Positions 56,138 to 64,000 of a stretch of 64,000 bases of DNA are shown here, one piece after another (the stretch's first letter is position 1; every line of letters begins with the position of its first letter). The notes beneath the pieces are model-generated. The model worked only from the letters and a program-made list of their open reading frames with translations. It was not told the DNA's origin and did not search any database. The position numbers and the translations under genes are program-made. The DNA is from Panulirus ornatus (lineage: Eukaryota; Arthropoda; Malacostraca; Decapoda; Palinuridae). The stretch is from the NCBI RefSeq assembly GCF_036320965.1, contig NC_092238.1, forward strand, positions 24,726,903 through 24,790,902. The letters run 5' to 3'.

Positions 56138-56298
56138 TTTCCTGTGGAGCGGGGTGACACCAGGAATGGATGAAGGCAAGCAAGTATTATTATGTACATG
56201 TGTATATATGTATATGTCTATGTATGTACATATGTATATATGTATGTATGTGTAAGTATATGTATGTATATATGTCTATATTGATACGTATATGTATG
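56138..56298 (+). mobile_element. Tail-only 5' part
   Basis: GCTGTTTCCTGTGGAGCGGG then GGATGAAGGCAAGCAAGTAT and a TG/TA-rich run, cut at 56298 by a LINE-A body. Confidence 0.65.
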
Positions 56299-57336
56299 TT
56301 TTGGAAAGAGGGGCAAGTATGAAGTCTGTTGGGGATGAGAGAGCTTGGGAAGTGAGTCAGTTGTTGTTCGCTGATGATACAGCGCTGGTGGCTGATTCAT
56401 GTGAGAAACTGCAGAAGCTGGTGACTGAGTTTGGTAAAGTGTGTGAAAGAAGAAAGTTAAGAGTAAATGTGAATAAGAGCAAGGTTATTAGGTACAGTAG
56501 GGTTGAGGGTCAAGTCAATTGGGAGGTAAGTTTGAATGGAGAAAAACTGGAGGAAGTAAAGTGTTTTAGATATCTGGGAGTGGATCTGGCAGCGGATGGA
56601 ACCATGGAAGCGGAAGTGAATCATAGGGTGGGGAGGGGGCGAAAATCCTGGGAGCCTTGAAGAATGTGTGGAAGTCGAGAACATTATCTCGGAAAGCAAA
56701 AATGGGTATGTTTGAAGGAATAGTGGTTCCAACAATGTTGTATGGATGCGAGGCGTGGGCTATGGATAGAGTTGTGCACAGGAGGGTGGATGTGCTGGAA
56801 ATGAGATGTTTGAGGACAATGTGTGATGTGGGGTGGTTTGATCGAGTAAGTAATGTAAGGGTAAGAGAGATGTGTGGAAATAAAAAGAGCATGGTCGAGA
56901 GAGCAGAAGAGGGTGTTTTGAAGTGGTTTGGGCACATGGAGAGAATGAGTGAGGAAAGATTGACCAAGAGGATATATGTGTCGGAGGTGGAGGGAACGAG
57001 GAGAAGAGGGAGACCAAATTGGAGGTGGAAAGATGGAGTGAAAAAGATTTTGTGTGATCGGGGCCTGAACATGCAGGAGGGTGAAAGGAGGGCAAGGAAT
57101 AGAGTGAATTGGATCGATGTGGTATACCGGGGTTGACGTGCTGTCAGTGGATTGAATCAGGGCATGTGAAGCGTGTGGGGTAAACCATGGAAAGCTGTGT
57201 AGGTATGTATATTTGCGTGTGTGGACGTGTATGTATATACATGTGTATGGGGGTGGGTTGGGCCATTTCTTTCGTCTGTTTCCTTGCGCTACCTCGCAAA
57301 CGCAGGAGACCGACAAAGCCAAAAAAAAAAAAAAAA
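56299..57336 (+). mobile_element. LINE-A copy, 5'-truncated, frameshifted
   Basis: Begins at VLERGASMKSV. One G is missing in the GGGGGAGGGGGC run near 56632, shifting frames after NHRVG. The C-terminal frame 56657-57136 is otherwise open. Tail of short type, poly-A at 57319-57336. Confidence 0.93.
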
Positions 57337-57460
57337 ATGTGTGTTTATGTGTGTGTATGGGCATTTATGTATCTATACATGAGTGAATGGGCTATTCTTC
57401 ATTTGTTTCATGGCACTACCTTGCTAATGCAGGGAACAGTGATTATGTTTGATAATAATG
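57337..57460 (+). mobile_element. Worn tail-only fragment
   Basis: TGTGTGTATGGGCATTTATG through CACTACCTTGCTAATGCAGG, a diverged terminal hairpin. Confidence 0.6.
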
Positions 57461-57462
57461 AT

Positions 57463-57611
57463 AATTTTTTTCATACATATTTGCCATTTCACACCTTAGC
57501 AGGGTAGCATCAAGAACAGAGAACCGAGCCTTTAAGGGAAAATCCTCACTTGGCCCCTTCTCTATTCCTTCTTTTGGAAAAGTTAAAACTGGAGGGGAGG
57601 ATTTCCAACCC
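57463..57611 (-). mobile_element. SINE-B 3' part
   Basis: Minus-strand terminal hairpin to GGATTTCCAACC. The 5' half is missing. Confidence 0.8.
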
Positions 57612-57828
57612 TAAGGGAGAATGAATACTTGCCATGCATTCCCTGCATGTCATAAAAGGCGACTTAAAGGGAGGGAGTGGGGGTTGGAAATCACCCCCTA
57701 CCGTTTTTTTTTTTTTTTTTTCCCAGAACAAACAGAGAAGGAGGCCAAGCGAGGATATTCCCTTTAAGGCTCAGTCCTCTGTTCTTCACGCTGCTTCACT
57801 GATTTGGGAAATGGTGAATATGTATGAA
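57612..57828 (+). mobile_element. SINE-B copy
   Basis: Plus-strand copy lacking the 5' palindrome: GGAGAATGAATACTTGCCAT to the hairpin (CTGCTTCACTGATTTGGG, damaged) and an A/T-rich end. Confidence 0.8.
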
Positions 57829-57974
57829 AATTTTTTTTTTTTTTTTTCACACTATTCGCCATTTCCTGCGATAGCGAGGTAGCGTTAAGAACAGAGGACT
57901 GGGCCTTTTTTGGAATATCCTCACCTGGCCCCCTCTGTTCCTTCTTTTGGAAATTGAAAAAAAAAAAAAAAAAT
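57829..57974 (-). mobile_element. SINE-B 3' half
   Basis: Minus-strand T run, terminal hairpin near 57855-57883, AACAGAGGACTGGGCC, then an A run at 57956-57973 where the central T tract should be. The 5' half is missing. Confidence 0.85.
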
Positions 57975-58242
57975 ATTTTGTGTGATCGGGGCCTGAACAT
58001 ACAGGAGGGTGAAAGGAGGGCAAGGAATAGAGTGAATTGGATCGATGTGGTATACCGGGGTTGACGTGCTGTCAGTGGATTGAATCAGGGCATGTGAAGT
58101 GTCTGGGGTAAACCATGGAAAGCTGTGTAGGTATGTATATTTGCGTGTGTGGATGTATGTATATACATGTGTATGGGGGTGGGTTGGGCCATTTCTTTCG
58201 TCTGTTTCCTTGCGCTACCTCGCAAACGCGGGAGACAGCGGC

Positions 58243-58248
<6 letters not shown>
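57975..58248 (+). mobile_element. LINE-A 3' end only
   Basis: Starts at ILCDRGLNIQEGERRARNRV in the last coding residues, followed by a short-type tail and terminal hairpin. Confidence 0.9.
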
Positions 58249-58273
<25 letters not shown>

Positions 58274-58275
58274 TC
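58249..58275. repeat. (AT)n between two tail-to-tail LINE-A copies
   Basis: About 12 AT units, with opposing LINE-A 3' ends on each side. Confidence 0.93.
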
Positions 58276-59622
58276 TTTCATCTTTCATACTCTGTCGCTG
58301 TCTCCCGCGTTTGCGAGGTAGCGCAAGGAAACAGACGAAAGAAATGGCCCAACCCACCCCCATACACATGTATATACATACATCCACACACGCAAATATA
58401 CATACCTACACAGCTTTCCATGGTTTACCCCAGACACTTCACATGCCCTGATTCAATCCACTGACAGCACGTCAACCCCGGTATACCACAGCGCTCCAAT
58501 TCACTCTATTCCTTGCCCTCCTTTCACCCTCCTGCATGTTCAGGCCCCGATCACACAAAATCTTTTTCACTCCATCTTTCCACCTCCAATTTGGTCTCCC
58601 TCTTCTCCTTGTTCCCTCCACCTCCGACACATATATCCTCTTGGTCAATCTTTCCTCACTCATCCTCTCCATGTGCCCAAACCACTTCAAAACACCCTCT
58701 TCTGCTCTCTCAACCACGCTCTTTTTATTTCCACACATCTCTCTTACCCTTACGTTACTCACTCGATCAAACCACCTCACACCACACATTGTCCTCAAAC
58801 ATCTCATTTCCAGCACATCCATCCTCCTGCGCACAACTCTATCCATAGCCCACGCCTCGCAACCATACAACATTGTTGGAACCACTATTCCTTCAAACAT
58901 ACCCATTTTTGCTTTCCGAGATAATGTTCTCGACTTCCACACATTCTTCAAGGCCCCCAGGATTTTCGCCCCCTCCCCCACCCTATGATCCACTTCCGCT
59001 TCCATGGTTCCATCCGCTGCCAGATCCACTCCCAGATATCGAAAACACTTCACTTCCTCCAGTTTTTCTCCATTCAAACTCACCTCCCAATTGACTTGAC
59101 CCTCAACCCTACTGTACCTAATAACCTTGCTCTTATTCACATTTACTCTTAACTTTCTTCTTCCACACACTTTTCCAAACTCAGTCACCAGCTTCTGCAG
59201 TTTCTCACATGAATCAGCCACCAGCGCTGTATCATCAGCGAACAACAACTGACTCACTTCCCAAGCTCTCTCATCCCCAACAGACTTCATACTTGCCCCT
59301 CTTTCCAAAACTCTTGCATTTACCTCCCTAACAACCCCATCCATAAACAAATTAAACAACCATGGAGACATCACACACCCCTGCCGCAAACCTACATTCA
59401 CTGAGAACCAATCACTTTCCTCTCTTCCTACACGCACACATGCCTTACATCCTCGATAAAAACTTTTCACTGCTTCTAACAACTTTCCTCCCAAACCATA
59501 TATTCTTAATACCTCCCACAGAGCATCTCTATCAACTCTATCATATGCCTTCTCCAGATCCATAAATGCTACATACAAATCCATTTGCTTTTCTAAGTAT
59601 TTCTCACATACATTCTTCAAAG

Positions 59623-59627
<5 letters not shown>
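58276..59627 (-). mobile_element. LINE-A copy with 382-codon open RT frame
   Basis: The minus-strand frame 59620-58472 reads KNVCEKYLEKQMDLYVAFMD to WSAVVYRG without a break: RT palm with MDLEKAYD, GLRQGCVMSP, FADD, and the complete C-terminal domain. 5'-truncated at FALKNV, where (AT)n begins. Short-type tail. Confidence 0.94.

Positions 59628-59673
<46 letters not shown>
59628..59673. repeat. (AT)n tract
   Basis: About 22 AT units between the 5' end of one LINE-A copy and the 3' end of the next. Confidence 0.95.
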
Positions 59674-59675
<2 letters not shown>

Positions 59676-60765
59676 TTTTTTTTTTTTGCTTTGTCGCTGT
59701 CTCCCGCGTTTGCGAGGTAGCGCAAGGAAGCAGACGAAAGAAATGGCCCAACCCACCCCCATACACGTGTATATACATACGTCCACACACGCGAATATAC
59801 ATACCTACACAGCTTTCCATGGTTTACCCCAGATGCTTCACATGCCCTGATTCAATCCACTGACAGCACGTCAACCCCGGTATACCACAGCGCTCCAATT
59901 CACTCTATTCCTTGCCCTCCTTTCACCCTCCTGCATGTTCAGGCCCCGATCACACAAAATCTTTTTCACTCCATCTTTCCACCTCCAATTTGGTCTCCCT
60001 CTTCTCCTCGTTCCCTCCACCTCCGACACATATATCCTCTTGGTCAATCTTTCCTCATTCATTCTCTCCATGTGCCCAAACCATTTCAAAACACCCTCTT
60101 CTGCTCTCTCAACCACGCTCTTTTTATTTCCACACATCTGTCTTACCCTTACGTTACTTACTCGATCAAACCACCTCACACCACACATTGTCCTCAAACA
60201 TCTCATTTCCAGCACATCCATCCTCCTGCGCACCACTCTATCCATAGCCCACGCCTCGCAACCATACAACATTGTTGGAACCACTATTCCTTCAAACATA
60301 CCCATTTTTGCTTTCCGAGATAATGTTCTCGACTTCCACACATTCTTCAAGGCTCCCAGAATTTTCGCCCCCTCCCCCATCCTATGATCCACTTCCGCTT
60401 CCATGGTTCCATCCGCTGCCAGATCCACTCCCAGATATCTAAAACACTTTACTTCCTCCAGTTTTTCTCCATTCAAACTCACCTCCCAATTGACTTGACC
60501 CTCAACCCTACTATACCTAATAACCTTGCTCTTATTCACATTTACTCTTAACTTTCTTCTTTCACACACTTTACCAAACTCAGTCACCAGCTTCTGCAGT
60601 TTCTCACATGAATCAGCCACCAGCGCTGTATCATCAGCGAACAACAACTGACTCACTTCCCAAGCTCTCTCATCCACAACAGACTTCATACTTGCCCCTC
60701 TTTCCAAAACTCTTGCATTCACCTCCCTAACAACCCCATCCATAAACAAATTAAACAACCATGGA

Positions 60766-60770
<5 letters not shown>
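59674..60770 (-). mobile_element. LINE-A copy, open truncated frame
   Basis: Short-type tail with poly-A (T run 59676-59687). The minus frame runs from MSPWLFNLFMDGVVREVN near 60770 to 59871 uninterrupted, with FADD intact. The 5' end abuts (AT)n, whose IY-repeat extends the reading frame artificially. Confidence 0.93.

Positions 60771-60825
<55 letters not shown>
60769..60825. repeat. (AT)n tract
   Basis: About 28 AT units separating two minus-strand LINE-A segments. Confidence 0.95.
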
Positions 60826-60828
<3 letters not shown>

Positions 60829-61533
60829 TCTTCAAAGCAAACACCTGATCCACACATCCTCTACCACTTCTGAAACCGCACTGCTCTTCCCCAATCTGAT
60901 GCTCTGTACATGCCTTCACCCTCTCAATCAATACCCTCCCATATAATTTACCAGGAATACTCAACAAACTTATACCTCTGTAATTTGAGCACTCACTCTT
61001 ATCCCCTTTGCCTTTGTACAATGGCACTATGCACGCATTCCGCCAATCCTCAGGCACCTCACCATGAGTCATACATACATTAAATAACCTTACCAACCAG
61101 TCAACAATACAGTCACCCCCTTTCTTAATAAATTCCACTGCAATACCATCCAAACCTGCTGCCTTGCCGGCTTTCATCTTCCGCAAAGCTTTTACTACCT
61201 CTTCTCTGTTTACCAAATCATTTTCCCTAACCCTCTCACTTTGCACACCACCTCGACCAAAACACCCTATATCTGCCACTCTATCATCAGACACATTCAA
61301 CAAACCTTCAAAATACTCATTCCATCTCCTTCTCACATCACCGCTACTTGTTATCACCTCCCCATTTACGCCCTTCACTGAAGTTCCCATTTGCTCCCTT
61401 GTCTTACGCACCCTATTTACCTCCTTCCAGAACATCTTTTTATTTTCCCTAAAATTTACTGATAGTCTCTCACCCCAACTCTCATTTGCCCTTTTTTTCA
61501 CCTCTTGCACCTTTCTCTTGACCTCCTGTCTCT
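60826..61533 (-). mobile_element. LINE-A inverted 5' segment
   Basis: The minus strand encodes KRQEVKRKVQEVKKRANESW through RKMKAGKAAGLDGIAVEFIK and CGFRSGRGCVDQVFALKNV. It is joined at 61533/61534 to the plus-strand 3' part, which resumes at LEKQMDLYVAF, only a few residues further on. Confidence 0.92.
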
Positions 61534-62842
61534 TAGAAAAGCAAATGGATTTGTATGTAGCATTTATGGATCTGGAGAAGGCATATGATAGAGTTGATAG
61601 AGATGCTCTGTGGAAGGTATTAAGAATATATGGTGTGGGAGGCAAGTTGTTAGAAGCAGTGAAAAGTTTTTATCGAGGATGTAAGGCATGTGTACGTGTA
61701 GGAAGAGAGGAAAGTGATTGGTTCTCAGTGAATGTAGGTTTGCGGCAGGGGTGTGTGATGTCTCCATGGTTGTTTAATTTGTTTATGGATGGGGTTGTTA
61801 GGGAGGTAAATGCAAGAGTCCTGGAAAGAGGGGCAAGTATGAAGTCTGTTGGGGATGAGAGAGCTTGGGAAGTGAGTCAGTTGTTGTTCGCTGATGATAC
61901 AGCGCTGGTGGCTGATTCATGTGAGAAACTGCAGAAGCTGGTGACTGAGTTTGGTAAAGTGTGTGGAAGAAGAAAGTTGAGAGTAAATGTGAATAAGAGC
62001 AAGGTTATTAGGTACAGTAGGGTTGAGGGTCAAGTCAATTGGGAGGTGAGTTTGAATGGAGAAAAACTGGAGGAAGTGAAGTGTTTTAGATATCTGGGAG
62101 TGGATCTGTCAGCGGATGGAACCATGGAAGCGGAAGTGGATCATAGGGTGGGGGAGGGGGCGAAAATTTTGGGAGCCTTGAAAAATGTGTGGAAGTCGAG
62201 AACACTATCTCGGAAAGCAAAAATGGGTATGTTTGAAGGAATAGTGGTTCCAACAATGTTGTATGGTTGCGAGGCGTGGGCTATGGATAGAGTTGTGCGC
62301 AGGAGGATGGATGTGCTGGAAATGAGATGTTTGAGGACAATGTGTGGTGTGAGGTGGTTTGATCGAGTAAGTAACGTAAGGGTAAGAGAGATGTGTGGAA
62401 ATAAAAAGAGCGTGGTTGAGAGAGCAGAAGAGGGTGTTTTGAAATGGTTTGGGCACATGGAGAGAATGAGTGAGGAAAGATTGACCAAGAGGATATATGT
62501 GTCGGAGGTGGAGGGAACGAGGAGAAGAGGGAGACCAAATTGGAGGTGGAAAGATGGAGTGAAAAAGATTTTGTGTGATCGGGGCCTGAACATGCAGGAG
62601 GGTGAAAGGAGGGCAAGGAATAGAGTGAATTGGAGCGATGTGGTATACAGGGGTTGACGTGCTGTCAGTGGATTGAATCAGGGCATGTGAAGCGTCCGGG
62701 GTAAACCATGGAAAGCTGTGTAGGTATGTATATTTGTGTGTGTGGCGTGTGTATGTACATGTGTATGGGGGGGGGGTTGGGCCATTTCTTTCGTCTGTTT
62801 CCTTGCGCTACCTCGCAAACGCGGGAGACAGCGACAAAGTAT

Positions 62843-62868
<26 letters not shown>
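61534..62868 (+). mobile_element. LINE-A sense 3' part of a 5'-inverted copy
   Basis: Open from LEKQMDLYVAFMDLEKAYDR to the stop at 62657, with FADD and full C-terminal domain. Short-type tail, hairpin, poly-A at 62843-62868 and (AT)n to 62888. An upstream ATG at 61164 on the plus strand lies in antisense linker and is not meaningful. Confidence 0.94.
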
Positions 62869-62885
<17 letters not shown>

Positions 62886-62888
62886 TAT

Positions 62889-63608
62889 AGTTGTTGTATG
62901 GTTGCGAGGCGCGGGCTATGGATAGAGCTGTGCGCAGGAGGACGGATGCACTGGAAATGAGATGCCTGAGGACAATGTGCGGCGTGAGGTGGCTTGATCG
63001 AGCAAGCAACGCTAGGGTAAGAGAGATGTGTGGAAACGAAAAGAGCGTGGTTGAGAGAGCAGAAGAGGGCGTCCCGAAACGGCTTGGGCACATGGAGAGA
63101 ATGAGCGAGGAAAGATCGACCAAGAGGACACATGTGTCGGAGGTGGAGGGAACGAGGAGAAGTGGGAGACCAAATTGGAGGTGGAAAGATGGAGTGAAAA
63201 AGATTTTGAGCAATTGGGGTGTGAACATACAGGGGGGTGAAGTCCATGCAAGGAATAGAGTTATTTAGAACGATGTGGTATACCAGGGTCGACGTGCTGT
63301 CAATGGATTGAACCAGGGCATGTGAAGCGTCTGGGGTAAACCATGGAAAGTTGTGTGGGGCCTGGATATGGAAAGGCAGCTGTGGTTTTGGTGCATTACA
63401 CATGACAGCTAGAGACTGAGTGTGAATGAATGTGGCCTTTGTTGTCTTTTCCTAGCTCTACTTCACTTGCGCACGGGGGGAGGGGGGGGTGCTGTTTCAT
63501 GTATGGTGGGGTGGCGACGGAATGGATGAAGGCAGCAAGTATGAATATATACATGTGTATATATGTATATGTCTGTGTATGTATATGTATGTATACCTTG
63601 AAATGCAT
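62889..63608 (+). mobile_element. LINE-A relative with long 3' UTR, SINE-interrupted
   Basis: Starts at LYGCEARAMDRAVRRRTDAL and ends ARNRVI. Many C-for-T and G-for-A differences from LINE-A give a noticeably GC-richer version. The long-type 3' UTR (63270-63608) resumes after the SINE at 63838-63975. Confidence 0.88.
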
Positions 63609-63837
63609 CCGTGGGGATGGAGGAGAAAGAATATTTCCCATGTATTCCCTGCTTGTTGTAGAAGGTAACTAAAAGGGGAAGGAGCGAGGGGCTGGAAATC
63701 CTCCCCTCCTGTTTTACTTTTTCCAAAAGAAGGAACAGAGAAGAAGGCCAACTGAGGACATTCCCTCTAAGGCTCAGTCCTCTGTTCTTAATACTACCTT
63801 GCTAATGCGGGACATGGCGAATACTTATGAAAAAAAC
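63609..63837 (+). mobile_element. SINE-B with target-site duplication
   Basis: A near full-length copy ending in an A run. Flanked by TGAAATGCAT (63599-63608) and TGAAATGTAT (63838-63847), a 10-bp direct repeat with one difference. LINE 3' UTR lies on both sides. Confidence 0.9.
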
Positions 63838-63975
63838 TGAAATGTATAGGTATGTATATGTGCGTGTGTGGGCGTTAATGTATATATATATGTGTATGTG
63901 GGTGGGTTGGGCCATTCTTTCGTCTGTTTCCTTTCCTTGCTGGAGACGGTGATTAAGTATATGAATGATAAAAGT
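63838..63975 (+). mobile_element. Remainder of the interrupted LINE 3' UTR
   Basis: GTATAGGTATGTATATGTGC through GGGTGGGTTGGGCCATTC to a damaged terminal hairpin (most of the stem deleted near 63935). Confidence 0.75.
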
Positions 63976-64000
63976 ATGTGTATGTGCATATATGTTTATA

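Noticed and set aside
61164..61533. ATG-started N-terminal extension of the 497-codon plus frame
   Set aside because: This stretch is the antisense of the inverted linker; the frame simply happens to stay open across the inversion junction.
57975..63975. Assembly artefact as sole explanation for the LINE/(AT)n array
   Set aside because: Copies differ from each other in tail type, point changes and truncation, so they are not simple collapsed or duplicated contigs. Long reads are still needed to be certain.
1..64000. CRISPR arrays, prokaryotic operons, rRNA and tRNA genes
   Set aside because: No regularly spaced direct repeats with unique spacers, no ribosome-binding-site-led gene strings, and no cloverleaf were seen. 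The window is eukaryotic.

Overview
The window looks like a gene-poor, repeat-rich arthropod nuclear chromosome, most likely a decapod crustacean (inferred from a CNGB-type channel of arthropod character, very large introns, abundant (AT)n/(TTA)n/(TC)n microsatellites and massive RTE-like LINE content). Nothing in it is prokaryotic. Two host genes are supported, both on the + strand. A 111-bp exon at 5944-6054 encodes the C-terminal 36 residues of a quinone-oxidoreductase-like protein resembling RTN4IP1; its other exons lie before the window. From 15553 to beyond 55633 lies a cyclic-nucleotide-gated channel beta-type gene. I can place 11 exons whose splice phases all agree and which give 696 continuous codons: a disordered N-terminus, the pre-S1 segment, S1 to S6 with the pore, and the C-linker up to the start of the nucleotide-binding domain. 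The binding-domain exons lie beyond the window.

Most of the remaining DNA is retroelement. The dominant family (called LINE-A here) is a young RTE-like non-LTR element with an apurinic-type endonuclease, a reverse transcriptase (FADD box) and a characteristic C-terminal domain. Its 3' UTR ends in a conserved stem-loop followed by poly-A, (TAA)n, (AAAT)n or (AT)n. About 15 body copies are present in both orientations, all 5'-truncated, inverted or broken. The longest open frame, 853 codons at 52416-54977, starts inside a SINE-derived ATG and has lost its endonuclease catalytic His. A second family (SINE-B here, about 240 bp, not tRNA-like) shares the LINE-A 3' stem-loop and is probably mobilised by it. 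Tail-only elements form a third group. Older strata include diverged RTE relatives and fragments of Jockey/CR1-like LINEs.

Layout: 1-2152 inverted LINE-A and AT microsatellites; 2160-4640 old repeat debris; 4641-5893 LINE-A in the intron before the RTN4IP1-like last exon; 6055-8900 3' flank with old LINE pieces; 8905-10598 LINE-A; 10600-15552 mostly unique DNA with an X-box-like site and a short ORF, probably the upstream region of the channel gene; 15553-55633 channel gene with introns full of LINE-A, SINE-B and older elements; 55634-63980 a dense array of LINE-A copies separated by (AT)n tracts. The most unusual aspects are the shared LINE/SINE 3' hairpin, recurrent truncation points, (AT)n-linked LINE clusters, twin-priming inversions, LINEs within about 30 bp of splice sites, opposed LINE copies flanking single exons, and a near-perfect 38-bp palindrome.
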